This document shows positions 9,160-18,534 of a DNA stretch of 64,000 bases, piece after piece. The position numbers were made by a program, and so were the translations under genes. This DNA comes from an uncultured Bacteroidia bacterium. Lineage in GTDB: Bacteria; Bacteroidota; Bacteroidia; Bacteroidales; UBA932. How positions within the stretch are numbered: the stretch's first letter is position 1; every line of letters begins with the position of its first letter. The stretch covers positions 1 to 64,000 of the forward strand of contig CACXMA010000001.1 in assembly GCA_902768665.1 (NCBI GenBank). The letters are read 5' to 3'. The notes below the pieces were generated by a model. The model made no database searches and was not told where the DNA came from. It worked only from the letters and a program-made list of their open reading frames with translations.

Positions 9160-9233
9160 TCGGGGTGATGTGACTCGAACACACGACCCTCTGGTCCCAA
9201 ACCAGATGCGCTAGCCAACTGCGCCACACCCCG
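9160..9233 (-). tRNA. tRNA-Pro (anticodon UGG)
   Basis: On the minus strand the sequence folds as a tRNA: acceptor CGGGGTG pairing with CACCCCG, anticodon arm TCTGG-TTTGGGA-CCAGA giving anticodon TGG, and T-arm with GTTCGAGTC. The 3' CCA is not encoded, as is common in Bacteroidota. It has its own promoter just upstream. Confidence 0.93.
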
Positions 9234-9244
9234 ATTGCGGACCG

Positions 9245-9275
9245 CAAAAATACATCATTTTCAGCGTTTTTCCAA
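9245..9275 (-). promoter_or_regulatory. Promoter of tRNA-Pro
   Basis: On the minus strand: -7 box TATTTTTG at 9252-9245 and TTG at 9275-9273, 20 bp apart. The tRNA begins 11 bp downstream of the -7 box. The box overlaps the 5' flank of the divergent lolD gene. Confidence 0.7.
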
Positions 9276-9279
9276 GCCT

Positions 9280-9933
<654 letters not shown>

Positions 9934-10890
9934 TTATTTCTTCCTTTCCAGGACTTTCTTTGCCGCCGCGGCGATGTGGGCGGCATCCAGGCCGTATGCC
10001 TGCATGAGGGCGGCGGGGGTGCCGCTCTGGCCGAAACGGTCTCCGCCGTTGACGAACTCGACGGGTGTCGGACTCGTGCGGGCGAAGAGCCCGGCAACGG
10101 CCTCTCCGATGCCGCCGGCCATGTTGTGCTCCTCGGCGACGACCACGGCGCCGGTCTTGGCGGCGCTTTCGAGAAGGGTCTTTTCGTCGAGCGGCTTCAC
10201 GGTCGCGACATTGATGACCTCGGCGCGGATGCCTTCCGCCTCAAGGGCTTCCGCTGCCTGGAGCGCCTCCCAGACGGTGTGTCCGGCGGCGAGCAGCGTC
10301 ACGTCGGCGCCCTCGTTGAGGATGTAGGCCTTGCCGATGACGAAAGGTTCGTTCGGGTCGGTGAAGTTCGGGACGCTCGGGCGGCCGAAACGGAGATAGA
10401 CGGGGCCGTCATACGCGGCTGCGGCGAGGGTCGCCTGCATCGTCTGGTTGTAGTCGCAGGGGACCAGGACCACCATCTCCGGCAGGGCGCGCATCAGGGC
10501 GATGTCCTCCATCGTCTGGTGCGTCGCGCCGTCCTCGCCGAGCGTGATGCCGGCGTGGGAAGAGGCGATCTTGACATTGGTCTTGCCGTAGGAGACTTCC
10601 TGGCGGAGCTGGTCATAGACGCGGCCCGTGACGAACTCGGCGAAGGAGCCGATGAAGGGAATCTTGCCCGTGATGGCGAGACCGGCGGCGGCGCCGACCA
10701 TGTTGGCCTCGGCAATGCCGCACTGGATGAAGCGCTCCGGGAACTCGGCGGCGAAATCGCCCATTTTCAGGGAACCCTTGAGGTCCGCGGTGAGGGCGAC
10801 GACGCGGCTGTCGCGCCGGCCGGCTTCGAGAAGGCCCGCGCCGAATCCGCTGCGGGTGTCCTTCTTACCTGTATCGATATATTTTTTCAT
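9934..10890 (-). CDS. Transketolase, C-terminal (pyrimidine-binding) subunit
   Basis: 318 residues from the ATG at 10890. It carries the transketolase pyrimidine-binding domain (IQCGIAEANMVGAAAGLA near residue 60; DGATHQTMEDIALMR near 120) and the C-terminal transketolase domain. With the preceding gene it forms a two-piece transketolase of the pentose phosphate pathway. An upstream in-frame GTG at 10977 would add 29 residues encoded by the palindromic repeat at 10904-10950; I reject that start because the family begins near KKYIDTGKK. The gap to the N-terminal subunit gene holds only this repeat. Confidence 0.9.
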   Translation of the reverse strand: MKKYIDTGKKDTRSGFGAGLLEAGRRDSRVVALTADLKGSLKMGDFAAEFPERFIQCGIAEANMVGAAAGLAITGKIPFIGSFAEFVTGRVYDQLRQEVSYGKTNVKIASSHAGITLGEDGATHQTMEDIALMRALPEMVVLVPCDYNQTMQATLAAAAYDGPVYLRFGRPSVPNFTDPNEPFVIGKAYILNEGADVTLLAAGHTVWEALQAAEALEAEGIRAEVINVATVKPLDEKTLLESAAKTGAVVVAEEHNMAGGIGEAVAGLFARTSPTPVEFVNGGDRFGQSGTPAALMQAYGLDAAHIAAAAKKVLERKK

Positions 10891-10903
10891 TTTCACTGGA
10901 ATT

Positions 10904-10950
10904 AGATTTCTCGACAAGCTCGAAATGACAAAACGTAGCTCGAAATGACA
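10904..10950. repeat. Palindromic repeat plus half copy (GTCATTTCGAGC type)
   Basis: Full palindrome 10904-10929 (AGATTTCTCGA...GCTCGAAATGAC) followed by a second right half to about 10950. It fills the space between the two transketolase subunit genes. Confidence 0.75.
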
Positions 10951-10951
10951 A

Positions 10952-11800
10952 TCAGAAGTCGCCAAGAGGGGTTTCACCTAACTGTCTGAGGGCGTCCTCG
11001 AGCTGCTCGGGCTTCGGGACGGTGCCGTGCCATTTGTGGGTGCCGGCCATGAAGTCCACGCCGTGGCCCATGTCGGACTGGAAGAGGATCATGGCGGGCT
11101 TGCCGCTGCCCTTGCCGCTCCTGGCGAGCTCGAAGGCGCTGCGGATCGAGTCGAAGTCGTGGCCGTCGGCGATGATGACCCTCCAGCCCCAGGCCTGCCA
11201 TTTCTCGGAGAGGTCGCCCTCGCCGGCTACCGCGCTGACCGGGCCGTCGATCTGCTGGCCGTTCCAGTCGGTCATGGCGATGAGGTTGTCGAGACCGTGG
11301 TGGACGGCGAACATGCCGGCCTCCCAGATCTGGCCCTCCTCGGACTCACCGTCGCCGCAGAGGCAGAAGACGAAGTTCTCGTCGCCGTCGAGCTTCTTGC
11401 CGAGGGCCATGCCGGCCGCGGCGGAAAGGCCCTGGCCCAGCGAGCCGGAGGCCTGGAAGACACCCGGAAGGTCCTTGCGGACGGAAGGGTGGCCCTGCAG
11501 TCGGGCGCCGAACTGACGGAAGGTCGCGAGTTCCGAAACCGGGAAGTAGCCGGCTCTGGCGAGCTCGGAATAGTAAACGGGCGTGAGGTGTCCGGCGGAA
11601 AGGACGAACATGTCCTGTCCCTTGCCGTCACGGGTCCAGGCAGCGGGGTCGTGCTTCATCACGTCCGCATACAGGACCGTCAGGATGTCGGTGCTGGACA
11701 TGGAACCGCCCGGGTGGCCGGACTTGGCCGCGCAGACCATCCGGAGAATGTCCCGGCGGACCTGCGTGGAGAGGCTTTTTAGCTGGTCGTTGGTATGCAT
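10952..11800 (-). CDS. Transketolase, N-terminal (TPP-binding) subunit
   Basis: 282 residues. The thiamine diphosphate motif GDGESEEGQIW starts at about residue 149, with the matching Asn at about 180. HPGGSMSSTDIL (about 29-40) and SAGH (about 68-71) are conserved transketolase segments. Together with the downstream gene it makes a split transketolase, as is common in archaea and some Bacteroidota. The start at 11800 fits the -7 box at 11826-11833. The divergent TonB-domain gene shares the upstream region. Confidence 0.92.
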   Translation of the reverse strand: MHTNDQLKSLSTQVRRDILRMVCAAKSGHPGGSMSSTDILTVLYADVMKHDPAAWTRDGKGQDMFVLSAGHLTPVYYSELARAGYFPVSELATFRQFGARLQGHPSVRKDLPGVFQASGSLGQGLSAAAGMALGKKLDGDENFVFCLCGDGESEEGQIWEAGMFAVHHGLDNLIAMTDWNGQQIDGPVSAVAGEGDLSEKWQAWGWRVIIADGHDFDSIRSAFELARSGKGSGKPAMILFQSDMGHGVDFMAGTHKWHGTVPKPEQLEDALRQLGETPLGDF

Positions 11801-11825
11801 AGGTTGGAAATAATGGTCATTTTCG

Positions 11826-11833
11826 CAAATTTA
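11826..11833 (-). promoter_or_regulatory. -7 box for the transketolase operon
   Basis: Minus strand TAAATTTG, 25 bp before the ATG at 11800. No clear TTG at the expected distance. Confidence 0.5.
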
Positions 11834-11846
11834 GCCAAAAAATTCT

Positions 11847-11854
11847 TATCTTTG
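11847..11854 (+). promoter_or_regulatory. -7 box for the TonB-domain lipoprotein gene
   Basis: TATCTTTG, 41 bp before the ATG at 11896. The two -7 boxes of this divergent pair are only 13 bp apart, so the promoters overlap. Confidence 0.55.
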
Positions 11855-11895
11855 AACGCTTGTACGAGAAACATTAAACCAAATAATCCAAAAAC

Positions 11896-12612
11896 ATGAA
11901 ACGTATTATGATGATCGCAGCGGCCGCCGCTATGGCAGGACTGCTGTTTGTTGCCTGTAAGAACACTCCGAAGGCTGCCGAAGAGGCTGCCCCGAAGGAG
12001 CCGGATGTGACCGCGCTGAACGCCGGTGACGACCTTGACTGGGAAGAATTCTCCCGCTACTACTCCGCCGTCGAGGAGGAAACTCCCGCCTGCTGTGAGG
12101 AGAAGGAATGCGAAGAGTTCGAAGAGGAAGTAGCCGAAGAGATCGAGGAGTGCGCCGAGGAGATCGCCGAGCGTGCCGAGGAGGCCATCATGGAGCCCGG
12201 TACCATCGAGGCTGAAGCGGAAGAAGCTGCGGAAGAAGCTGCGGAGGAAGCGGCTGAAGAGGCCGTCGAAGAAGAGGCCGCTCCGTTCGAGTATTTCGCC
12301 GTCGCCCAGAAGCCTGGCTTCCAGGGTGGTGACCCCAACGCCTTCTCCAAGTGGGTGGCCAAGAACATGCAGTATCCGGAGTCTGCCCGCGCGGCTGACA
12401 TCGAGGGTACGGTGGTCGTGAAGTTCACCATTGGCCGCAACGGTGCTGTCCGTGGCGCCCATGTCGTCAAGAGCAGCGGCAATGCCGCCCTTGATGCCGA
12501 GGCTCTCCGCACCATCTCCAGCGCTCCGGCCTGGACGCCCGGTTTCGACTCCGAAGGCGTGCCGGTGAACACCAACATGGTGATGCCTGTCATCTTCAAG
12601 CTCGCTCATTAA
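11896..12612 (+). CDS. Lipoprotein with Glu/Ala-rich linker and TonB C-terminal domain
   Basis: 238 residues in three parts. Residues 1-21 are a lipoprotein signal ending in FVAC, with Cys21 lipidated. Residues about 46-130 are an extremely acidic Glu/Ala repeat (EEAAEEAAEEAAEE type). Residues about 137-238 are a TonB C-terminal domain (NMQYPESARAADIEGTVVVK, then ALRTISSAPAWTPG). Classical TonB has an N-terminal membrane helix and a Pro-rich spacer; here a lipid anchor and an acidic spacer replace them. The N-terminal helix needed for ExbB/ExbD contact is missing, so it may not transduce energy and could act as a structural outer-membrane or periplasmic protein. A strong bidirectional terminator follows. 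Confidence 0.85.
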   Translation: MKRIMMIAAAAAMAGLLFVACKNTPKAAEEAAPKEPDVTALNAGDDLDWEEFSRYYSAVEEETPACCEEKECEEFEEEVAEEIEECAEEIAERAEEAIMEPGTIEAEAEEAAEEAAEEAAEEAVEEEAAPFEYFAVAQKPGFQGGDPNAFSKWVAKNMQYPESARAADIEGTVVVKFTIGRNGAVRGAHVVKSSGNAALDAEALRTISSAPAWTPGFDSEGVPVNTNMVMPVIFKLAH

Positions 12613-12632
12613 TAGAGCCGTCTTGGTAAAAC

Positions 12633-12666
12633 AAAAACGCATGGGCAGCGATGCCCATGCGTTTTT
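12633..12666. terminator. Bidirectional terminator between convergent genes
   Basis: 14-bp perfect stem AAAAACGCATGGGC / GCCCATGCGTTTTT with a six-base loop. A/T flanks on both sides let it serve the TonB-domain gene (+) and fabG (-). Confidence 0.9.
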
Positions 12667-12690
12667 TGTTGTTGTTTGGCGTACCGCTTC

Positions 12691-13437
12691 CTAGCAGTAG
12701 AGGCCGCCGTTGACGGCGATGACCTGGCCGGTAATGTAGGAGGCCATGTCGCTGGCGAGGAAGAGGGCTGCGTTGGCGATGTCCTCGACGCTGCCGCCGC
12801 GGCGGAGCGGGATGGACTTGATGTACTCGTCACGGACGGCCTCGGGCAGGGCGTTCGTCATGTCGGAGATGATGAAGCCCGGAGCGATGGCGTTGGCGCG
12901 GATGCCGCGGGAACCCATTTCCTTGGCGACGGACTTGGCCATGGCGATCATACCGGCCTTGGAGGAGGCGTAGTTGATCTGGCCGGGGTTGCCCATCTGG
13001 CCCGCGATGGAGGCCATGTTGATGATGCTGCCGCTCTTGCTGCGCGCCATCGAAGGAAGGACGGCGTGGATGAAGTTGAAGGCGGACTTGAGGTTCACGG
13101 CGATGACGGCATCCCACTGCTGCTCGGTCATGCGGAGGACGAGACCGTCCTTGGTGATGCCGGCGTTGTTGACGAGGATGTCGATGCGGCCGAAGTCGGC
13201 GAGGATCTGCTCCACGACGGCGTGGGTCTCATCGAAATTGGCGGCGTTGGAGGCGTAGCCCTTGCATTTGTGGCCGAAGGCTTCGATCTCCCGGATGGTT
13301 TCCTCGGCGGCCTCGTTGATGACGAGGTCCGTGAAGGCGACGTCAGCACCCTCGGAGGCGTATTTCAGTGCAATGGCTTTGCCGATGCCGCGGGCGGCGC
13401 CCGTGATGACAGCTACTTTTCCGTCTAAAAGTCCCAT
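12691..13437 (-). CDS. fabG: 3-oxoacyl-[acyl-carrier-protein] reductase
   Basis: 248 residues, the standard length of FabG. NADPH motif TGAARGIG at about 12-19, catalytic Ser143, Tyr156 and Lys160 (MASIAG, then NYASSK). It reduces beta-ketoacyl-ACP in fatty acid elongation in the cytoplasm. Other short-chain reductases share these motifs, but the LVNNAGITKDGLVLRM run is typical of FabG. The gene is monocistronic, with its own promoter at 13481-13511 and a terminator shared with the convergent TonB-domain gene. Confidence 0.93.
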   Translation of the reverse strand: MGLLDGKVAVITGAARGIGKAIALKYASEGADVAFTDLVINEAAEETIREIEAFGHKCKGYASNAANFDETHAVVEQILADFGRIDILVNNAGITKDGLVLRMTEQQWDAVIAVNLKSAFNFIHAVLPSMARSKSGSIINMASIAGQMGNPGQINYASSKAGMIAMAKSVAKEMGSRGIRANAIAPGFIISDMTNALPEAVRDEYIKSIPLRRGGSVEDIANAALFLASDMASYITGQVIAVNGGLYC

Positions 13438-13480
13438 GATATCAATAGGTTTAATAGGTTGTACATTCTTGTTCAGTCTA

Positions 13481-13511
13481 CAAAAATACGTTTATTCGGT
13501 CCAAATCCCAA
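13481..13511 (-). promoter_or_regulatory. Promoter of fabG
   Basis: Minus strand -7 box TATTTTTG at 13488-13481 and TTG at 13511-13509, 20 bp apart. Confidence 0.65.
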
Positions 13512-13551
13512 ATTTTCGGCCGAAAATCGTCCGCCGTGCCGGATAATTGCG

Positions 13552-13559
13552 TATCTTTG
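13552..13559 (+). promoter_or_regulatory. -7 box for nhaA
   Basis: TATCTTTG, 29 bp before the ATG at 13589. This position argues against the earlier in-frame ATG at 13547. Confidence 0.6.
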
Positions 13560-13588
13560 CGACCCTTTTTAAGAGTACAGAACAGACT

Positions 13589-15001
13589 ATGGCACTGATC
13601 CCTATATACTGGTGGAACAAGGAAGTCCACAACTTCAAGATATCGCAGCAGAAATTCTCCAAGCAGCCCTGGGCCAACGGGGTGATCCTGCTCGGCTGCG
13701 TCATCATCGCGATGCTCCTGGCGAACCTCCCGGCGACCCGGCACCTGTACCATTCCTTCCTGGAGACGAGCCTTTCGATCCACGTCAGCAGCCCGGACGG
13801 CGTGATCGACTTCCTCTTCCCGCGGGAGATGACCGTGGAGAAGTTCATCAACGACATCCTGATGGTGGTGTTCTTCTTTACCGTGGGCCTGGAAATCAAG
13901 CGTGAGATTGTCTGCGGCGAACTTTCCACCCCGAAAAAGGCCCTTCTTCCCGTCGTGGCGGCCTTTGGCGGCGTCGTGGCTCCGGCCCTGATCTTCGCGG
14001 CCGTGAACCATGGCACCCTCGCCTCCTCCGGCTGGGGCATCCCGACCGCTACGGACATCGCCTTCGCCGTCGGCATCCTGTCGGTGCTGGGCGACAAGGT
14101 ACCCATTTCGCTGAAGGTCTTCCTGACGGCCCTCGCCATCGCCGACGACCTCATCGCCATCCTCGTGGTGGCCCTCTTCTATGGCGGTGCCATCAATTTC
14201 CTGCTGCTCGGCATCGCCGTGCTGGTGATACTCTATGTGATGGTGCTGAAGCGGCTTGGCGAGAAGCGGATGTTCCATTACCTGGTGCCGGCCATCCTTG
14301 TCTGGGTGCTGTTCTACTATTCCGGCATCCACGCCACGATGTCCGGTGTCGTGATGGCCTTCCTCATCCCGATGGAGCCCCGCTACAACAAGGCGAAATT
14401 CCACCGCCGGAACCATATCCTCTGGGAGGGCCTCGTCGCCAGCGAGCACATCGACACGGGCGAGCCTTTCCCGAACGGCCCCCAGCGCCATTTCCTGCGC
14501 CATCTCAGCGGCCTTTCCATCCGTTCCATCGGGCCGAGCTACCGGCTCGAGCACCTGCTCAACCCGTTCGTAAACTTTCTGATCATGCCGGTATTCGCCC
14601 TCGCCAACGCGGGCGTCACCATCCCGGACCTCTCCTATTTCAACGTCCTGCAGTGGGATGCCGTCCTCGGCGGCGCCGGTATGGGTATCTTCCTCGGCCT
14701 GCTGCTCGGAAAGCCCGTCGGCATCACGCTGGCGAGTTTCCTGGCCATCAAGTGCAGGATCGGAGAAATGCCCGCCAAGGCTACCTGGCCGATGCTTTTC
14801 GCCGTGGCCTGCCTCGGCGGTATCGGTTTCACGATGTCGATCTTTGTGGATACGCTTTCCTTCGCCGGTCCTGACGTGCCCGTCGAGGTGACGCAGCATC
14901 TTCGCGATGCCGGCAAGGTCGCCGTTCTGATGGGATCCCTCTGCGCCGGCATTCTCGGCTCGATCCTGATCTCCCTGGTCGCCCGGCTCCAGCGCCGCTA
15001 G
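13589..15001 (+). CDS. nhaA: Na+/H+ antiporter NhaA
   Basis: 470 residues, longer than the 388 of E. coli NhaA through N-terminal and mid-protein loops. It exchanges Na+ for H+ across the inner membrane. The paired aspartates of the ion site are in ALAIADDLIAI (about 186-187), preceded by IPTATDIAFAVGIL and followed by conserved C-terminal helices (GIGFTMSIFV). An expanded hydrophilic region at about residues 270-310 separates the halves. The start at 13589 is chosen from the promoter and family alignment. Its stop overlaps the stop region of the convergent menG by 4 bp. Confidence 0.95.
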   Translation: MALIPIYWWNKEVHNFKISQQKFSKQPWANGVILLGCVIIAMLLANLPATRHLYHSFLETSLSIHVSSPDGVIDFLFPREMTVEKFINDILMVVFFFTVGLEIKREIVCGELSTPKKALLPVVAAFGGVVAPALIFAAVNHGTLASSGWGIPTATDIAFAVGILSVLGDKVPISLKVFLTALAIADDLIAILVVALFYGGAINFLLLGIAVLVILYVMVLKRLGEKRMFHYLVPAILVWVLFYYSGIHATMSGVVMAFLIPMEPRYNKAKFHRRNHILWEGLVASEHIDTGEPFPNGPQRHFLRHLSGLSIRSIGPSYRLEHLLNPFVNFLIMPVFALANAGVTIPDLSYFNVLQWDAVLGGAGMGIFLGLLLGKPVGITLASFLAIKCRIGEMPAKATWPMLFAVACLGGIGFTMSIFVDTLSFAGPDVPVEVTQHLRDAGKVAVLMGSLCAGILGSILISLVARLQRR

Positions 15002-15711
15002 CGTTTTTCGCCGGTATACATGCGGCAGAGGCCGAGGGTGAAGGCCCTGTGGCGGACGTCGCCGTAGCCGCACTCCTGCAGCGTCCGGATAAACGCTTTC
15101 CGTCCCGGGAACATCACGACCGAGGCGGGGAGATAGCTGTAGGCGGCCTTGTCGCCGGAGACTTTCCCGCCGATCCAGGGCAGGATGTGGAGGAAATAGA
15201 GATTGTAGAGCCAGCGGATGATGCGGTTCTCCGGGACCGAGAGCTCGAGGATGACGAGCCGGCCGCCGGGCCGCAGCACGCGGAGCATCTCGCGCAGTCC
15301 CTCTTCCCGATGTTCGAAATTACGGATGCCGAAGGCGATGGTCACGCGGTCGAAGCTTCCGTCGGGGAAGGGCAGGTTCTCTCCGTCGCCCTGGGCCGTT
15401 GAAATGCGCTCCTGGAGCCCTGCGGCAGCGACTTTTTCCTTCATGACCGCGAGCATCCCGTCGGAAAGGTCCACGCCGGAGACATGGCCGGCGACGCCCC
15501 GCCTGTCCATCCGCCGGGCGATGGCCAGGGCGAAATCTCCGGTCCCGCAGGCGAGGTCCAGCACCTCCAGCGGCCCGTCCGTGTCGACGATCCGCTTCAG
15601 CGCTTTCCGCCGCCATCCCTTGTCGACATTCAGCGACATGAGGTGATTGAGCCGGTCGTAATCCGGGGCGATGCTGTCGAACATCTGCCGGACGTTTTCC
15701 TTTTTCGGCAT
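14998..15711 (-). CDS. menG: Demethylmenaquinone methyltransferase
   Basis: 237 residues of the UbiE/MenG family. The opening VRQMFDSIAPDYDRLNHLMS is diagnostic; the SAM-binding motif LDLACGTGDFA is at about 51-61, and ERISTAQGD and NLPFPDGSFDRVTIAFGIRN follow. It methylates demethylmenaquinone in the last step of menaquinone synthesis. It lies 3 bp downstream of menA, so the two are cotranscribed and act consecutively. No ubiquinone genes are seen, so the menaquinone assignment is preferred. Confidence 0.95.
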   Translation of the reverse strand: MPKKENVRQMFDSIAPDYDRLNHLMSLNVDKGWRRKALKRIVDTDGPLEVLDLACGTGDFALAIARRMDRRGVAGHVSGVDLSDGMLAVMKEKVAAAGLQERISTAQGDGENLPFPDGSFDRVTIAFGIRNFEHREEGLREMLRVLRPGGRLVILELSVPENRIIRWLYNLYFLHILPWIGGKVSGDKAAYSYLPASVVMFPGRKAFIRTLQECGYGDVRHRAFTLGLCRMYTGEKR

Positions 15712-15714
15712 GGG

Positions 15715-16683
15715 CTAGAGGAAGGTGGAATAAGGGGTCATTTCGAGATAGCTCCATCCCGCGAGGCAGCTCAGCAGGAAGGTGGAGAGCACCAGCAGCG
15801 GCAGCATCGGGTCCAGCGCCCGGCCGTCACGGCTCCAAACGCCGCGAAGGTGGAGGGTATACAGCGGCAGGGTCACGACCCAGATCAGCTGCCTCCATCC
15901 GAGGGTCGTCTCCACGCCGTGGCGGGCAAGGTAGCCGTAGTCCCAGGCGAAAAAGGCCGCGAGCAGCGCCCAGCCGGCCACGATGAGGACGGTCTGGTAG
16001 ATGCGGGCCTTGCGGGGCCCCATCTTGATGGCGACGGTCAGGCGGTTCTCCGCGTCGGTCTTCATGTCGCGGATGTTGTTGACGTTCAGCACGCCGACAC
16101 TGAAGCAGCCGATCGCGGCGCCCGGCAGCAGGATGGCGAAGTTCGTCGCGTCGCCGCTGACGATGAAATAGGCGCCGTAGACGGCCACGAGCCCGAAGAA
16201 GAGGAAGACATAGACATCCCCCATGGCCCGGTAGCCGTAAGGGTTCGGCCCGAGGGTGTAGCTCATCGCGGCCTTGACGGCGAAGCAGCCCAGCAGGAAC
16301 ATCAGCACGGCGTTGAGGCTGAGCAGCGTCCCGAAGGAGAAACGGATCATCAGCGTGCCGAAAACCAGGCACAGGGCGATGAAGACCCCGATGAGGACCT
16401 TCATGTCCCGGACGGTCATGGCGCCGCTGTTGAGGCCGTACTGCGGTCCCTGGCGCTCGGCCGTATCCGTCCCGCGGAGGACGTCGCCGAGCTCGTTGGA
16501 AAGGTTCGAGAGAATCTGCAGCGAGAGGGTCGTCAGCACGAGGAAGACAAGGGTCCAGAGCCGGGAGCTCACGGTAATCTGCGGAAAGGTGCCGATGGCG
16601 AGAAGCGCCCCCAGCACGATGCCCGACAGGGACAGCGGAAGCGTCCGCAGGCGCATGGATTGAATCGCTGCTTTCAGTGTCAT
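15715..16683 (-). CDS. menA: 1,4-dihydroxy-2-naphthoate polyprenyltransferase
   Basis: 322 residues from the ATG at 16683, about nine membrane helices. It attaches the polyprenyl chain to DHNA. The prenyl-diphosphate/Mg motif is NELGDVLRGTD at about 63-73, with a second Asp-rich segment NNIRDMKTDAENR further on. The ATG at 16683 lies inside the palindromic repeat at 16679-16727; the next ATG at 16656 (MRLRTLPLSL) is an alternative giving 313 residues. I favour 16683 because it supplies the LKAAIQSMRLRT helix usual for the family. A much longer upstream reading is rejected: it runs antisense through the lepA 3' end. Confidence 0.9.
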   Translation of the reverse strand: MTLKAAIQSMRLRTLPLSLSGIVLGALLAIGTFPQITVSSRLWTLVFLVLTTLSLQILSNLSNELGDVLRGTDTAERQGPQYGLNSGAMTVRDMKVLIGVFIALCLVFGTLMIRFSFGTLLSLNAVLMFLLGCFAVKAAMSYTLGPNPYGYRAMGDVYVFLFFGLVAVYGAYFIVSGDATNFAILLPGAAIGCFSVGVLNVNNIRDMKTDAENRLTVAIKMGPRKARIYQTVLIVAGWALLAAFFAWDYGYLARHGVETTLGWRQLIWVVTLPLYTLHLRGVWSRDGRALDPMLPLLVLSTFLLSCLAGWSYLEMTPYSTFL

Positions 16684-16727
16684 TTCGAGCGATGCTTTTT
16701 TGTCATTTCGAGCTTGTCGAGAAATCT
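16679..16727. repeat. Half copy plus full palindromic repeat (GTCATTTCGAGC type)
   Basis: Half copy from 16679, then full palindrome 16702-16727 (GTCATTTCGAGC...CGAGAAATCT). It fills the space between the lepA stop and menA and supplies the probable menA start codon. Confidence 0.8.
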
Positions 16728-18527
16728 CTAATCCAGTTTCAGTACCGCCATGAACGCGCTCTGGGGCACCTGCACGGTGCCGATCTGGCGCATGCGCTTC
16801 TTGCCCTCCTTCTGCTTTTCGAGGAGCTTGCGCTTGCGGGTCACGTCGCCTCCGTAGCACTTGGCGGTGACGTCCTTGCGGACCTGGCGGACGGTCTCGC
16901 GGGCGATGATCTTGGCGCCGATGGCGGCCTGGACGGCGATGTCGAACTGCTGGCGGGGGATGAGTTCCTTGAGCTTGAGGCAGATCTTGCGGCCGAAGTC
17001 GTAGGCGTGGTCCTCGTGGATGAGGGTCGACAGGGCGTCGGCGGGGTCGCCGTTGAGGAGGATGTCCAGCTTCACCAGGCGGGCCGGGCGGAAGTCGGTG
17101 ACGTGATAGTCGAAGGAGGCGTAGCCCTTGGAGATGGACTTGAGCTTGTCGTAGAAGTCGAAGACGACCTCGGACAGCGGCATGTCGTAGTTGAGCTCGA
17201 CCCGGTCGGTGGTGATGTAGTGCTGGCCGATCAGGGTGCCGCGCTTGTCCATGCAGAGCTTCATGATGGGCCCGTAGAAATCGGACTTGGAGATGATCTG
17301 GGCGCGGATATAGGGCTCCTCGATGTGGTCGATGAGCGTTGCCGGCGGGAGGCCGCTGGGGTTGTGGACGTCGACGACCTCGCCCTTGGTGGTATAGACC
17401 TTATAGGATACGTTCGGGACGGTCGTGATAACGTCCATGTTGAACTCGCGGAACAGGCGCTCCTGCACGATCTCGAGGTGCAGCAGGCCCAGGAAGCCGC
17501 AGCGGAAACCGAATCCCAGCGCGAGGGAGCTCTCGGGCTCATAGACGAAGGAGGCGTCGTTGAGCTGGAACTTTTCGAGCGTGGCGCGCAGCTCCTCGAA
17601 CTTCGAGGCGTCGACGGGGTAGAGACCCGCGAAGACCATGGGCTTGACCTCCTCGAAGCCGGCGATGGCTTCGAGGCAGGGGCGTTCGACATGGGTGATG
17701 GTGTCGCCGACCTTGACCTCGACGGCGGCCTTGATGCCGGTGATGATGTATCCGACGTCGCCGGTGCGGACCTCGCCGGTCGGGTTGAGCTTGAGCTTGA
17801 GGTTGCCGATTTCCTCGGCCTCGTATTCGTTGCCGGTGTTGACGAACTTGACCTTGTCGCCTTTCCGGATGCTGCCGTTGACCACCTTGAAGTAGGCGAT
17901 GATACCGCGGAAGGGATTGAAGACGGAGTCGAAGATGAGGGCCTGCAGCGGGGCCTCGGGGTCGCCTTTCGGGGCGGGAACCTTGTCGACGATGGCGTCG
18001 AGCACGGCCTGCACACCCTCGCCCGTGCGGGCGCTGACGCGGAGTACATCCTCGGGGTCGCAACCGAGCAGGTCGCACACCTGGTCGGTCACCAGCTCCG
18101 GCTGGGCGGAGTCCATGTCGATCTTGTTGAGCACGGGGATGATCTCGAGCCCGTGGTCCACCGCCTGGTAGAGGTTGGAGATGGTCTGTGCCTGGATGCC
18201 CTGGGAGGCGTCCACGACCAGCAACGCACCCTCGCAGGAGGCGATGCTCCGGGAGACCTCATAGCTGAAGTCCACGTGCCCGGGGGTGTCGATGAGGTTG
18301 AGGCGATAGGTCTCGCCGCCGCGCTGGTATTCCATCTGGATGGCGTGGCTCTTGATCGTGATGCCCTTCTCCTTCTCGAGGTCCATGTCGTCGAGGACCT
18401 GGTTCTCCATCTCCCGGTCGCTCAGCGTGCGGGTCAGTTCCAGCAGGCGGTCCGCCAGCGTCGATTTCCCGTGGTCGATATGGGCGATGATGCAAAAATT
18501 CCTTATTGCTCCTTGTAACTTATTCAT
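16728..18527 (-). CDS. lepA: Elongation factor 4 (LepA) with exchanged N-terminus
   Basis: 599 residues, usual length for LepA/EF4, a ribosome-associated GTPase that acts during elongation and ribosome assembly. P-loop AHIDHGKS at about 15-22, [16 protein letters not shown], and the LepA-specific C-terminal domain ([35 protein letters not shown]) are all present. The N-terminus [20 protein letters not shown] has about four residues more than the normal M[15 protein letters not shown]. Its first codons (ATA AGG AAT) are AT-rich, unlike the GC-rich codons after the core at 18490-18497. These codons and the upstream promoter come from the integrated element. The original start survives as a stub at 23216-23269. 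Confidence 0.95.
   Translation of the reverse strand: MNKLQGAIRNFCIIAHIDHGKSTLADRLLELTRTLSDREMENQVLDDMDLEKEKGITIKSHAIQMEYQRGGETYRLNLIDTPGHVDFSYEVSRSIASCEGALLVVDASQGIQAQTISNLYQAVDHGLEIIPVLNKIDMDSAQPELVTDQVCDLLGCDPEDVLRVSARTGEGVQAVLDAIVDKVPAPKGDPEAPLQALIFDSVFNPFRGIIAYFKVVNGSIRKGDKVKFVNTGNEYEAEEIGNLKLKLNPTGEVRTGDVGYIITGIKAAVEVKVGDTITHVERPCLEAIAGFEEVKPMVFAGLYPVDASKFEELRATLEKFQLNDASFVYEPESSLALGFGFRCGFLGLLHLEIVQERLFREFNMDVITTVPNVSYKVYTTKGEVVDVHNPSGLPPATLIDHIEEPYIRAQIISKSDFYGPIMKLCMDKRGTLIGQHYITTDRVELNYDMPLSEVVFDFYDKLKSISKGYASFDYHVTDFRPARLVKLDILLNGDPADALSTLIHEDHAYDFGRKICLKLKELIPRQQFDIAVQAAIGAKIIARETVRQVRKDVTAKCYGGDVTRKRKLLEKQKEGKKRMRQIGTVQVPQSAFMAVLKLD
18490..18497. other. attL core of the lepA-integrated element
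   Basis: ATGCAAAA, read on the minus strand as TTTTGCAT in codons for Phe-Cys-Ile of lepA. The same 8 bp occur at 23244-23251. Codon style changes at this point from AT-rich (element side) to GC-rich (lepA body), which marks the crossover. Confidence 0.75.
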
Positions 18528-18534
18528 ATTCAAT

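Noticed and set aside
9160-9233. tRNA-Pro as an integration site
   Set aside because: No integrase or repeated tRNA 3' end is nearby; the only integrase in the window belongs to the lepA element.
9934-10977. GTG start adding 29 residues to the transketolase C-terminal subunit
   Set aside because: The added residues (VISSLSRN type) are the translation of the palindromic repeat, and homologues start near KKYIDTG.
15715-16860. Longer MenA with about 60 extra N-terminal residues
   Set aside because: The extra part is antisense to the lepA 3' end and the palindromic repeat, with no MenA similarity.
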